64,000 bases of DNA from Nansenia antarctica (GCA_963989245.1 OZ022348.1:29489623-29553622), one strand, 5' to 3'. Positions 20,687-31,722 are shown, counted from the first letter of the stretch. A program made the numbers and translations. The notes: generated by a model from the letters alone, not told the origin.

Positions 20687-22035
20687 GTGGAGAACCAGGT
20701 AATGAAGAGGAGCCTGGAGATTCTTCAGGGAAAACTCGACTCCCTGAGGCCAACACCGGACGAACGGATGCGCAAAAAAAAAAATACAAGGTCCCCCAAA
20801 ATGAAACAAGCCGGCGTTCCTCGTTACAGTAAGTGTAATTATAATGCCATTATTAGTGTGGTTGCTGAAGGTTGTGGTTGTTGTTTTTTTATTTATTTTT
20901 ATTTATTTATAGACTTAAATTCTAGTTTAGGTTATTCTGCATTTTCATTACTCTTACTGATCTGAACTTTTCTGTCTTCTTCAGTGAAAATTCTAAAGGA
21001 ATATCACAGCCATGTCACAGGGCTAAATCCTACAAGGAAGAAGAGTGAAAATGCTGCGCAAATGAAGTCCCGCATAAATTCGTTTGTGGTGCATATGGCT
21101 AAAGGGCGGATCCCGCCCGTTACAATGAGTCACCTCAATGACACAAAACTGGCTCGGGAGTGAGTAAACATAAGAGAAAAACATGTTTGCCATTTGTATG
21201 GGCTGTTACCTGCATTTGTTTCCTCCCACAGTTCAAAGACATGCATGCTAGGTGGATTGGACTTACCAAATTGCCCATATGTGTGTGTCCCTGCTAACCT
21301 AAATATAATAAATAAATAAATACATAATATGTATTTGTCTTAGATGGGTTGGCGTCCTCCATTCGAAGGACTTAGCTGTCACTACAATTCGACAGTACGT
21401 GATGGACGTCATGACGTTCATCAAGTATTTGAAGGATATGATGCCAGAGCCTGTAAGGGTCTCCCAACGGTCCCTCAGCCGGATCTGGCAAGAACTAAAA
21501 TGTAGGATGAAGGACCTCAGCAGGGATGTTGTGGCGAGGCGCCAGAAGGTTCGCCAACAAAAATTTGAAAACCTCCTCAGTGTTGACAAGACACTGGAGA
21601 CTAATAAAGAAGGCCCCAGGCCAGATTAAAGCTGTTCTACGTGAGTAGCTAGATGTTTTCCATTTATACAGCAATCAGAGTTAAGTGTCTTGCTCAAGGG
21701 TACCTTTTTCAAAATAAATATTTAGTATTATGCACAGGCATCTTGGATGGTCCTTCAGACCTTTAATGGGCCTTCATATGTTAAATTCATAAATTGCTTT
21801 ACAGTCTGGTGCTGGACAAAGGGGTAGGGTGGAGACAAATGATTTATTGTTTTTGTGCTTTCTGCAGAGAAAATGAAAGTGCAACGAGGAGATACCAACC
21901 TCAAAGAACGCTTCTTCGGCCTGCTGGGTGGGTACTTCTTGGCCTTAACTGGCCATAGGAAAGGGGTACTGACCAACATGACAGTGTAGGAGGTGGAGAA
22001 CCGGGAGGTGGACTCAGATGGCCGCGAGGTCATAA
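20687..22035 (+). pseudogene. Tyrosine-recombinase-like (Crypton-like) domain gene
   Basis: Exons: up to 20827, about 20989-21159 (KILKEYHSHVTGLNPTRKK), 21344 to about 21650 (TIRQYVMDVMTFIKYLKDMM, RSLSRIWQELKCRMKDLSRD) and 21868 to about 22035 (FFGLLGGYFLALTGHRKGVL, TNMTV). Joins are phase-consistent for the first two introns. The GHR and TNMTV region resembles the N-terminal part of Crypton-type tyrosine recombinase domains common in fish. A frameshift near 21600 and a TAG after TNMTV (about 21987) show decay. No C-terminal H-x-x-R or Tyr is visible. Confidence 0.45.
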
Positions 22036-22576
22036 GAGTGAGTATACATTTTGTATTAATTTTATATTGCGTCCACCTTATGTAATATACAATAGACACA
22101 CATCCACTTTTATGTTACTAGTCCCTGGCGTTTTATAGGCATTGAAATGACTCTTCTTACGTATGCATATAGGTCTCAGTTGAAAAAGAGATTCCGATCT
22201 CAATGTGATCACCTATTTAAATAAAGGACAACACACAGAAAGGACATGGCCAGGGTGAGAATCAAACCAGGGTGTGAATCGGGTCATTTTCGCTGTGAGG
22301 GCACAGTGCTTTTTTTTTTTTTTTTTTTTTATCTTTTATTATAAAAATATTCTTTTAAATACAATCATAGCTATACATATTCATACATGTTCATTTTATA
22401 GCCTTCATTGTATTCTAATTCAAATAAAATAAATTAAAAACCAATAGATAAAAACAAAACACACCCATACCATTTTGGTATGAGATGCATCCATCTATTA
22501 TTCCGTCAGTCCTTCATAACCAAGATAACCCTTTATCATAAATCAATAACAAATGAATGCAACACAAAAAACATCT

Positions 22577-25500
22577 TCAAAAATCTAAATCAAACTCCAA
22601 CCCTCCATCCACCACCACTCTTATAAACCCACAATCCCTAATAAACAACTTCTCAAAATCTTTTTGCCCTGTCTTGTGCATCAGTCCCACATTCTTCCTG
22701 ACCAATCCCTCAAAGACTTTCCACACCGTTATCCACTTTCCCTCAAATCTTGCTAAATTCCTCCTCAAATAAATTGCATACCTAGCCTGTGATAATACAT
22801 AATTTAAACACCATATATTCACTCCCCTTCTCTTTCCCTCCACCCCAAAAACCACCATCCTCCTCCACTCCTGCATCCCCACCACCTCCACCCCCCAATG
22901 CTTCTTCACTAGTCCTTTCAACCTTTCTTCGAATCCCTTCATTTCTTTACATTCAAACAGCATGTGCATTAAGTTCTCATCCTGTATCCCACACACATCA
23001 CACTCCCTCGAAACTGTTCTGTCTACCTGATGCAACACCACCTTAGTATAAACCCTGTTATGCCTAAGCATAAAATCAAAATGAGTACATTCTAAACTAT
23101 TATATTTTAAAAATAAATTCCTCCATATGTTCTTCACCTCCAATCCTGGGAACACCTGCCTCCACACCTTCTCTGCCGCAGGCTCCTTCACTCTGCTCTC
23201 CAACAGTGCCCAGTAGCACTCCTTCACCTTAACCGCTGAGAAGTCCCGCACTGTTTCCCCTTTCCCTAGTCTTAACTTAGGTAACTCTGTTTGCTCCTTC
23301 CCTTTTAACTCCCTATCTAACCTACTCACCCACTCCCCTGGTATACTCTGCTTTATTTTATTATACATGCTCACTATTTCTCCCCTTCTCATCTCCTCAT
23401 CTGTTTCCCTAACAACTTCTATAATTGCCTGCTCTGATAGGAACCCTGGCACTACCTCATACCTAAAATCCCTTACTCTAATCAGTCCTGCCCTCCAGAA
23501 ACTCCTAGATTCTAACATTTTCCCCTCTCTTCTAATTACCGGGTTCAATAAAACTGGAACATTTAGTATCTCCCCTCTCTTCTCACACTCATATCCTACC
23601 TGAGGCAAAAAACTACCCCAGGCTTTAAACACCTCTTTATAGAATTCCGGCACCCTATCATACATCCGTACTTTAAAGCACATCAACAACCCATAATCCC
23701 CACACCCCCCACATCTATGTACCCATTCCCTAAAGTATCCTTTCCATCCATGTCCTTCCTCCCCATACAAAAACCTTTTGACTGTTCTGACTCTCATTGC
23801 CCTCATCTTTACTTCCAAATCTACCAGTTTCAACCCTCCTTTATCATAATCTGCTACTAATACATCATACGCTATTTTAACCCCCTTTCCTCTCCACAAA
23901 AAATCTGACACTAACATCCTGGTTTCTTTTAGAACCCACTCTGGTACATTCAATACTCCTAATACATAAACATATTTTGACATTAACAGTGCATTAACAA
24001 TTACAACTTTTCCCTTCAGTTTCATGTTCCTTTGCTTCCAATAATTCAATGTTGTTCTTATTTTATTCAAAACCCCTGTCCATGTGTAATCAACAGCCTC
24101 CCTGTCATCCTCTCCAAGATATATCCCCAACACTTTTATCATCCCCTTTACAATTTTCAAATCAAAAACACAATTGTCTGTATTCACTCCCCCTATACAC
24201 AACATTTCAGACTTGTCAACATTCACTTTTGCACCAGAAGCCTTTCCATATATGTTTACACACCCCATTATTTTGTTCACACTATTTACATCCCTGACAG
24301 TACATGTCGTGTCATCTGCATATTGATGGATTATGCTAACTCCTCCCCCCGGCATATTTATTCCCTTAATTTCTTTCTCCTGCTTAATATACGCTGCCAA
24401 TGGCTCCACAGATATGCTATATAGCAATGCTGACAGTGGACACCCTTGTCTTATTGATCTCCCCAAAGGGAAGGAGTCAGTCAATAATCCATCTATCTTT
24501 ACTTTACTTCTTGCATTCTTATATAATAGTTCAATCCAATCCCTCATAACAGTCCCAATCCCAAAATGTTCCATTGTTTTCAATAAAAAAACATGTTCCA
24601 CCCTGTCAAAAGCCTTATTTAAATCCAAAGATAACAATAAACCCCCTTCCTCCCTCATGTCCTTCACAACATCCCTTAATGTGCACATATTCTCTGCCAC
24701 ATCCCTCCCTGGGACTCCATAGGCCTGGGTAGGTGCAATCATGTTTTTCATTACTTTATTCAATCTATTTGCTAATACTTTTGCTATGGTTTTATAATCA
24801 CAATTAAGTAATGATAATGCTCTATAATTCTGTAATTTGTTCCTGTCCCCTTTACCCTTATACAATAACGTGAGCACCCCCAAACCCATAGAGTCCGGAA
24901 CAACCCTTTTATTCCCCATACACGTATACACTCTGCACAATATAGGGGCCAGGATGTCAACAAAAGCTTTATAAAATTCAGCCGTCAACCCATCCGAACC
25001 CGGACTCTTATTTGGGTTTAACCCCATGATGGCTGTCTTAACCTCCTCCACCCTTAGGTCTGCATCACACATTTTCCCTTCTTCTTCTGTCACCCTAGCT
25101 TCCACTGCTTCTAATACTTTATTCATACATTCCTCATTCACCCCCCCAGATGTATATAGGTCTGTATAAAATGACTGCACAGTATCCATTATTCCCACTA
25201 AGTCTGTTATTATTTCACCGTTATCATTCTCTAATTCCTTAATTTTCCCTTTCTCTTTCTGTCTCTTCTCTAAACCTAAAAAGAATGCTGTACTCCTTTC
25301 TCCCTCAACCACATACCTTGCTCTACTCCTTACTAAAGCACCTTCACTCTTTCTCTTCTCTAGCTCCCTCAAATCTTCCCTCACTCTCAAATACTCTGCT
25401 AAATCATGCCCTGGAATATTACCAACTCTTTCCTGTTCTATTGCTAACCTTTTCTGCAAATCTCTTTCCTCCCTCACCCTCTCTTTTCCTCTCAGTTTTG

Positions 25501-26419
25501 CGAATGCTATTATTACAGCTTTTAATTTATCCTTCATCCCTTCCCACCACACACACACATCACTCTCATACATCTGGTCTTCCATAGCAACACTCACACA
25601 CTCTCTTACTATCACCCCAAAACGTCTATCTTTCAGTAAACTTGCATTAAAGCACCATGTCCCTCCTCTTCCCCCTACGTTCCTCGCACCTAGCTGGAAA
25701 GACTGAGCATCGTGGTCGCTAAAGGCCATAAACCGATACTCAACCCTTCCAACCAGGTGCCTCACCTCCCTCTTCACTAAACATAAATCGATCCTTGATT
25801 GTCTCAAAACCCCCATCACCATTTGTCTCCTTGAAAAAACCTGTGCATCAGGGTGCCCCTCCCTCCATATATCCACCATTCCTCTTGTGCGCATCATTTC
25901 TAATAATACTGGGCGTGACGGATCATTCCTAAATTTCACCCCCCTTGTTACATCTAACCTGTCCACCACCACATTATAATCCCCTACCATAATACAATTC
26001 CCAACACATTTCTCTTTCAAAGATTCAAAAAAAACTTTCCTATATTTGTCCACATTTGGTGCATATATACAATATAGTGCATACTCTATCCCTTGATATT
26101 CGAACCCCACTCCCACCACTCTTCCCTCATTGTCATTCATTATATTCCTTACATTTTTCACTACCCCATTCTTTACCAAAATAGCCACCCCACAAGCATA
26201 CACAGTTCCATTACTCACATAAACTTGTCCATTCCACCTCCTTCTTACATCCTCCATTATGTCCTCTGTCCAATGCGTCTCCTGGAGGCATATAATCTCC
26301 TCTCTGTATGCTGCCAACACAAGCTCCATCTTCTTCCTATCCCTGAGTCCATTTGTGTTGACAGCAACAACCCTGACCATCGTCAAGATTACAAAGAAAA
26401 AGATCATGTACACCGCCAT
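22577..26419 (-). CDS. LINE ORF2: endonuclease and reverse transcriptase
   Basis: 1280 residues, open throughout. N-terminal APE-type endonuclease: NTNGLRDRKKM (about 22), CLQETHW (about 45), GDYNVVVDRLDVT (about 145) and SDHDAQ (about 233). RT: NKSPGSDGLTAEFY (about 470), SLDLNKAFDR, RQGCPLSALLYS and QYADDTTC (about 700, catalytic DD). C-terminal Cys/His motif CDVCGIQDENLMHMLFEC. It nicks the target and primes reverse transcription there. Start ATG lies one base after the ORF1 stop (TGATATG), suggesting coupled re-initiation. Confidence 0.9.
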   Translation of the reverse strand: MAVYMIFFFVILTMVRVVAVNTNGLRDRKKMELVLAAYREEIICLQETHWTEDIMEDVRRRWNGQVYVSNGTVYACGVAILVKNGVVKNVRNIMNDNEGRVVGVGFEYQGIEYALYCIYAPNVDKYRKVFFESLKEKCVGNCIMVGDYNVVVDRLDVTRGVKFRNDPSRPVLLEMMRTRGMVDIWREGHPDAQVFSRRQMVMGVLRQSRIDLCLVKREVRHLVGRVEYRFMAFSDHDAQSFQLGARNVGGRGGTWCFNASLLKDRRFGVIVRECVSVAMEDQMYESDVCVWWEGMKDKLKAVIIAFAKLRGKERVREERDLQKRLAIEQERVGNIPGHDLAEYLRVREDLRELEKRKSEGALVRSRARYVVEGERSTAFFLGLEKRQKEKGKIKELENDNGEIITDLVGIMDTVQSFYTDLYTSGGVNEECMNKVLEAVEARVTEEEGKMCDADLRVEEVKTAIMGLNPNKSPGSDGLTAEFYKAFVDILAPILCRVYTCMGNKRVVPDSMGLGVLTLLYKGKGDRNKLQNYRALSLLNCDYKTIAKVLANRLNKVMKNMIAPTQAYGVPGRDVAENMCTLRDVVKDMREEGGLLLSLDLNKAFDRVEHVFLLKTMEHFGIGTVMRDWIELLYKNARSKVKIDGLLTDSFPLGRSIRQGCPLSALLYSISVEPLAAYIKQEKEIKGINMPGGGVSIIHQYADDTTCTVRDVNSVNKIMGCVNIYGKASGAKVNVDKSEMLCIGGVNTDNCVFDLKIVKGMIKVLGIYLGEDDREAVDYTWTGVLNKIRTTLNYWKQRNMKLKGKVVIVNALLMSKYVYVLGVLNVPEWVLKETRMLVSDFLWRGKGVKIAYDVLVADYDKGGLKLVDLEVKMRAMRVRTVKRFLYGEEGHGWKGYFREWVHRCGGCGDYGLLMCFKVRMYDRVPEFYKEVFKAWGSFLPQVGYECEKRGEILNVPVLLNPVIRREGKMLESRSFWRAGLIRVRDFRYEVVPGFLSEQAIIEVVRETDEEMRRGEIVSMYNKIKQSIPGEWVSRLDRELKGKEQTELPKLRLGKGETVRDFSAVKVKECYWALLESRVKEPAAEKVWRQVFPGLEVKNIWRNLFLKYNSLECTHFDFMLRHNRVYTKVVLHQVDRTVSRECDVCGIQDENLMHMLFECKEMKGFEERLKGLVKKHWGVEVVGMQEWRRMVVFGVEGKRRGVNIWCLNYVLSQARYAIYLRRNLARFEGKWITVWKVFEGLVRKNVGLMHKTGQKDFEKLFIRDCGFIRVVVDGGLEFDLDF

Positions 26420-26420
26420 A

Positions 26421-27563
26421 TCATTTTCCTACCTTAGTCTTCTTCCCTTGTGCACCTTTTGCACCCCTTCCCGATCTTGTCCTCACCCTCTGTACATCCG
26501 CATATAGTCCTTCATCGGAACCTTTTCTTTTCCCCACGCCCTCTGTTGAAGGCCCTGCCTCATCCATCTCTCCATCCCTTACTGCGTTGTCTAGGCTGGC
26601 TCCAATCTCCTCTCTCTCTTTACCCTCCATTTCCACCGGACCAGGCCCCTCCGCTCCTCTCTCCACTTCCGGCTCCATCTGGGTCTCCTCCACCACCTCA
26701 GCTTGTCCTCCTCCCTCCGTCACGTCTTCATGGCTCCTTTCCCCACCTTCTCCTTGTGTCTCCACCACTTCCTCCTCCACCACCTCCTCCTCCTCTCCCT
26801 CCATCTCCTCTTCTTCATCCCCCTCCTCCTCCTCCTCCTCCTCCACCACCTCCTCCTCCTTCTCCTCCTCCTTCTCCTCCTCCTTCTCCCCCTCCTCCTC
26901 CTCCTCATCACTGCTCACTCTCTCTCCTCCATCATATCTCCTTCCCATGCATTCACGTGCATAATGTCCTTGTTTATTGCATTTGTAGCATACGAACTCC
27001 GGGCATTCTCGGATTACATGTCCTGGTTTGATACATAGCCTACATACCCTCACCTGCTTATCATGAATCACCCTAAAGTGATCCACTCCAACCAGGGTCT
27101 CAAACTTGGTAGAATAGGGCAAAGACCTCACCTCTTCGGTGAACTTCACCTTCATGTATCTCGTCCCGTCTGCAATGTCAGTTCCCGGCCACGTCTTTCT
27201 TTTGATAGGTGATACCGCCTTCACCCCCCACGACTCCAGCCTGTACCTGATCACGTCGTCCTTCAGATATACCGGGAGATGCAAAAACGAGACCACCATT
27301 TCATCCACCGCCAAGTCCCTTCCCATTATTCTCACGTCTTTTATCATGAACCCATCCGTGAGCTTGTCCTTCCCTCTCCTCGATGCCAGCGTGATCTCAT
27401 ATTTCCTGTCTCCTTTATCCCGACAGCCCTCCACATTTCCACACACCTCCTTTATGCCTCGTAACATTTCCATCATGGTTATATTACTTCCCTGCTCCAG
27501 CCGCACTTCCACCGTTAAACTTGCGTCATACCGTTTGTCCGTGTTGCTATTATCGTCGTCCAT
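26421..27563 (-). CDS. LINE ORF1: RNA-binding protein with two zinc knuckles
   Basis: 380 residues. Two adjacent CCHC knuckles near residues 170-205: CRLCIKPGHVIREC and CYKCNKQGHYAREC. These follow a folded N-terminal part and precede a very acidic tract of mostly Glu (about residues 215-265), then a basic C-terminus. ORF1 proteins coat LINE RNA. The Glu tract is encoded by CTC-rich repeats on the plus strand (26755-26910) and its length may be unstable. Terminates TGA at 26423-26421. Confidence 0.85.
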   Translation of the reverse strand: MDDDNSNTDKRYDASLTVEVRLEQGSNITMMEMLRGIKEVCGNVEGCRDKGDRKYEITLASRRGKDKLTDGFMIKDVRIMGRDLAVDEMVVSFLHLPVYLKDDVIRYRLESWGVKAVSPIKRKTWPGTDIADGTRYMKVKFTEEVRSLPYSTKFETLVGVDHFRVIHDKQVRVCRLCIKPGHVIRECPEFVCYKCNKQGHYARECMGRRYDGGERVSSDEEEEEGEKEEEKEEEKEEEVVEEEEEEEGDEEEEMEGEEEEVVEEEVVETQGEGGERSHEDVTEGGGQAEVVEETQMEPEVERGAEGPGPVEMEGKEREEIGASLDNAVRDGEMDEAGPSTEGVGKRKGSDEGLYADVQRVRTRSGRGAKGAQGKKTKVGK

Positions 27564-27575
27564 TCCATTCGCGTC

Positions 27576-28786
27576 AGGCGTCCTGAGCCATCAACTCTCA
27601 CCCGATACTGATCGTGGCCAAGCGACTCCACCACCACCCCAGACCTGTCCCACTTATTGGGGCTCGGGCCCTGCTGATTCTGGATAAACACCCTCTCACC
27701 GAGTGCCAGAGGGCGAAGTGGTCTTGAATGAACCCCCAGAGACTCGGTGGTACGGGACATCCGCGTACGAAGGGCATCCTCCTTCACAGCCCATGCCTGA
27801 CGCCAGAGAGGACGGATATGCGGGTTCGAAAACTTCTCCAGCCTGTTAACGAAGGAGAGCGAACCTCGAAGGGGGTGACCGAAAATGATCTGTGCTGGTG
27901 AGAGGTTGCAGTCTGGGTCGGGTGTATTACGCAACTGTATCATCGCGCGCAAGAAGCGATCCTGGTCGAGACTGCCCGCCGGGCCACTGTTGGACATCAG
28001 AAGCCGCTTCGCTGTCTTAACAGCGACCTCCGCTCTCCCGTTAGACTGTGGGAAACTGACGGAGGACACACGATGCCTGATCTGCCATAGGCGGAGGAAG
28101 TCCTGAGTGTGGCTTGCCATAAATTCCGGGCCGCCATCGCTTGAAAGCTCCTCAGGCACCCCAAAGGTCCGAAAGAATGAGCGGAGGTGGCGAACAAGGC
28201 CAGCTGCGCCTGCAGCATCAGTCCCGGCCGCAGCGCCCAGGACCTCCACCCAGCCTGAGAGCCGATCCCCGACGACCAGGTAGTGGCGGCCCCCGTAATC
28301 AAAGAAGTCAGCAAACACTGCCTCGAACGGGGTGGACGGTGGCGGAGATGACAGAGGGGGCGTAGCTGCCTGTGATGGAGCATTGCGGTTGCAGTCCGCG
28401 CACCCGGTCCTGACAGTGCGGATATCCCCAGACATCCCAGGCCAGTAGACTATGGCCCGGGCGTGCTGCTCCATCGCCGAAACCCCCTTCTGGGCAGCAT
28501 GAAGGTGTCGAAGGACTCTCTCGCGGAGGGATAGGGGAATCACGACGCGATCCTGATACAGCAAGACCCCGTCCTGCGCATAGATGGAGTCACAGACCGG
28601 CGACAAACTCACCACGGCAGGGTCATGCGCGTCCACTCCGTCCCCGTGCTCAATCATGTCCAGCAGGCGGCCGAGGCATGCGTCAGCCGCTGTCTCTTGC
28701 GCGAGGAGGGGCCAGGAGACGGCGCCGAGCTCCTGAGCATCGATGCAGATGGAAGCCATGAGTGCCAACTCGACAGTGTCAGGCAC
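27576..28786 (-). pseudogene. Gypsy integrase domain (K02A2.6-like)
   Basis: Zinc-binding region: LRHLHAAQKGVSAMEQHARA, IVYWPGMSGDI, CADCNRNAP. Catalytic core: FADFFDYGGRHYLVV (first Asp), ELSSDGGPEFMA (second Asp) and NGRAEVAVKTAKR (Glu). Then SGVVVESLGHDQYRVRVDGS and a break into LINE sequence. About 405 residues, without internal stops. Confidence 0.85.
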
Positions 28787-28867
28787 GCCTGGCGGTTCCA
28801 GGGAGAGGCCGCTAGCCGAGCCCGAGGGAGAGTTTAGGCGCCATTTACGACTGAGAGCTTCTTGTCA

Positions 28868-28937
28868 GGGTGTTGACATGAAGAAGACTCCTCAATGTCT
28901 GTTTATAATATTTATTTAGACAAAGATGTCAACACCC
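28868..28937. repeat. 13-bp inverted repeat inside gypsy LTR
   Basis: AGGGTGTTGACAT at about 28868-28880 is complementary to ATGTCAACACCCT at about 28925-28937. It lies just inside the U5-side end of the LTR. Confidence 0.7.
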
Positions 28938-29249
28938 TGTGGGTGAGAATACAGTGTATGAGTAAATACAATTACCATAACAAGACATACATAACAAGAT
29001 ATAAACAAACAAGAACGATTACTGTTCACCAAAATCGGATAACAAGATACATATAACTAATAACAGACTTACGTATAACAGGCAAACACGTCCTAACGAG
29101 AGAGGAGAAACACCGTGTATCCTCGGACCACCTGGCATCCACAATGGCAGCCAACTTCTTCTCCTAACTCTAACCTCTTAACAGAGAGTACTAAACACAT
29201 AACCCGATACTATCGCCCCCTAGCGGTCGGGAGTACACTCCACCCTGCA

Positions 29250-30573
29250 ATTCTCTCTTTACTTCTCCATATATTCTGACACATTAGGCTGTGATGTTCA
29301 GAAAACAATGCCACCAGTCCATAGAATGGGTGGTGATAGTCTTATTTGGGATGGAAATGTGTTACAATTCAGTCATTGATAGTAAGGTGTTTTTCCTTGT
29401 GTCAATGGGCTTTAAGGTGATACATTCCTATGTACCTGAGTTTACCCTTTTTACTGTCACAGCAAAGACGGCACTTCCAGACTGGAGCTCGCTTGGCCTC
29501 ATTGAATTCCTCCTGAGTCATACTCAGACACTCTGAGTGGAACCACCTCATGCACACAGAGCAGGCAATCTGTAGAATTGAAAACAAAACTATCACTGAC
29601 AGTAGCACATGATACTAGATTCAAACTACTTCAGATTCAACTACTAGGTTCAACTACTGAACCTAGAAACGGTTACATAATGTCTTACACCCTCATGATG
29701 CATGTTATCGTCATGTAGAGTTAGTGAGTGGAATAGGAAAAGCTAAAGTGTAGATCTCCAGACATATAGCACAAAACAGGAGATTATCCAATGTCGCCCT
29801 TTTGTTTTTACTAATGTCCATGTCAACTAAGGTATTAGTTAATACAGTAATGAGAATGAATTAACAGTTAACTTATGGTATTTTGTTACATTTATAGTAA
29901 TTTAAGTTTTACCAAATCACATGCTCATGAAAATTGAATACTGGACGGTGTGTAGCCCAACGGTTAGACCATTGGAGCAGAGACCAAAAGGGCCTTGCCA
30001 CTTGATGGTAATTGCCTAAAGCTAACAACATTGTGCCCACGAGCACAGAAACACAATACTATCTCACAATATTGGCACATTCTATAAACATCTGCTAAAT
30101 TACACCAAAATACTGCAAGTTTAGTGTGACTGCATTATCTGCCAAACAGAGATATATATATATATATATATATATGTAATAAACAGTACAGAATTTTAAG
30201 TGAAACAGGTACTAACCCAATGAATTACAGGTGTGGCTCCTCCAGGAACAGATTGAGATGCACACATGGAGCAACAGTTCTCGATTATGAAGTCTGTAAG
30301 AAAGTATGCTGTAAAATGTCATACTCTGGGTAACAGGGGCATTAATATTTTATATGCCCCTGTTAATTAATTGTGCACACCTGATGCATCCAGAATGGCC
30401 TCAGCAAACACCTTTCTTTTCCACGTCATACCCTTCTTGGAGGGGTCTAAGACCATGTGTGTTGGGATGATTGGAAATTCTGCAATGATCTGTCTTGCAA
30501 ACTAAATATGAACATAATTTAAACTTGTTAAACTACAGTATCCTAAAATTGAAAGTTAAATATATCAAAGAGT
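29250..30573 (-). repeat. Inverted repeat arm B, inner block
   Basis: Reverse copy of 12083-13378. It starts right next to a gypsy LTR end and includes a (TA)n run at 30152-30174 that arm A lacks. Confidence 0.9.
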
Positions 30574-30897
30574 ACAGAATATGCAACCATCATGTTATGT
30601 TCACCTCCATAACAAACACGCCACAGCTGAAGCCATCTTGTTGTTTGGTGTGGTTGATAGTTGCCCCCTTCAACTACAAGTATTCCCTGTATGGAAAACA
30701 AATTCTGTTATCTAACAGATTCATTGTTGTGCCATACATACATGACTGTGCCCTACATGTAGACTTATTGATGCATAAATATTTGTAAATGATGTACATA
30801 TTTACCTTAATCTTGTGGCCACATCCTCAGAATGCGCCAGCTCTTGTCCTCCAGATGGGTCGATTAAAAACACACTGCCTGATGCAGCTTGACAGAA
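29447..30897 (-). CDS. Ulp1/C48 catalytic and PHD exons, arm B
   Basis: Exons, minus order: 30897-30806 (GSVFLIDPSGGQELAHSED), 30686-30605 (INHTKQQDGFSCGVFVME), 30501-30381 (FARQIIAEFPIIPTHMVLD), 30293-30217 (ENCCSMCAS, TPVIHW) and 29569 to about 29447 (IACSVCMRWFHSECLSM, VWKCRLCC). QQDGFSCGVFV is the Gln and catalytic Cys motif of Ulp1/SENP cysteine proteases. The last two exons make a PHD finger. The 30686 exon has an in-frame TAG four codons in, if joined to the 30806 exon as predicted; that may be a real nonsense mutation or a wrong acceptor. Known Ulp1 enzymes cut ubiquitin-like tags; in transposons the role is unproven. Confidence 0.65.
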
Positions 30898-31131
30898 CTG
30901 TAACAAACCATACATCATTCATCATACACTTAGTTTAACATAGCAGCACAATTTTGTGTGGTGGAGTGATTGAGAAACAAGACTGGATCTAATTAATGGC
31001 GTGCCATCCCTGTGTGCGTGTGTGTGTGTGTAGACGTCGTGCGGACGTAGCTCCTCTGCCGGAGCGCACCATTCTAAACATCTAAGCGCACACCCGTCGT
31101 AACTGCCGCCGTAAATGCAGTAAAGTGCAGA

Positions 31132-31691
31132 ATGATATTGTGGCGATTAGTTTGGACAATGTGTCTGGTTTCAACAATCAAAGTTGCCTTCAAACAAGCA
31201 CTCCAAAGTGGAAGAGTCTACCGCCAGCAATGGCGTCCCTCCTACCCAACCCCAGAACACCTGTTGGGCAGCAGGGAGACTCGAGAGGACTTCTCTGACT
31301 GGGTGCAGCCCCTGAACGAGCAACAGTGGTCGGACTTCCAAGTCCAGGAGAGAGCTTACCGGAGCAGTTTGGCAGACCGGAGCCGCCATGCTGACACCTA
31401 CGTTTCATCGGGAGATCCGAGAAGCTGGCTCCGTCTCATTTCCCTCTTGAATGGAATATTCTTCGGGAACGGCGTGTTTGCACCTGAGAACCACTGTGGA
31501 CACCCGCTCGGCTTCCCCCTCCTGAGTATTGATCAACCCACTTTTGTGCGAATAACATCCTGTGTGTGGCAGAACTGGTTGTTGGCTCAGCATTACGTAA
31601 CAAATTGTGTCAAACAAACGATGTCAAAATGCACTTTTATTATTTATGTCCTTTATAATTGTACTTTGTATGTGGACATAAATAAAGTATT

Positions 31692-31722
<31 letters not shown>

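Larger units (their letters stand above)
22312..27575 (-). mobile_element. Tx1-type L1 LINE, both ORFs open
   Basis: Minus strand: ORF1 (27563-26421), ORF2 (26419-22577), 3' UTR (22576-22332) and a poly(A) tail seen as a T run at about 22312-22331. Almost no 5' UTR remains: homology to a gypsy integrase resumes at about 27576, just before the ORF1 ATG. I found no target-site duplication. Both ORFs lack internal stops, so this is the best-preserved element in the window. Confidence 0.85.
27576..29249 (-). mobile_element. Truncated gypsy element: 5' LTR and integrase
   Basis: LTR 29249-28863 (minus sense TGCAGGGTGG to CACCCTGACA, 387 bp). About 30 nt on is TGGCGCC, a possible tRNA-Lys type primer site. 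Then the sequence goes straight to integrase (28810 on): gag, protease and RT are deleted. The integrase breaks at 27576 against the LINE. The outer LTR end abuts arm B of the inverted repeat at 29250. Confidence 0.75.

Noticed and set aside
14630..22035. The idea that Myb/SANT, HECT and recombinase exons form one giant mobile element with the Ulp1/PHD arms as its ends
   Set aside because: The arms end at gypsy LTRs rather than at shared terminal repeats, and no target-site duplication brackets the whole; kept only as a co-occurrence question.
26450..27031. Long Pro/Ser- and Leu-rich frames on the plus strand
   Set aside because: They are the antisense of the Glu-rich tract and knuckles of LINE ORF1 on the minus strand.
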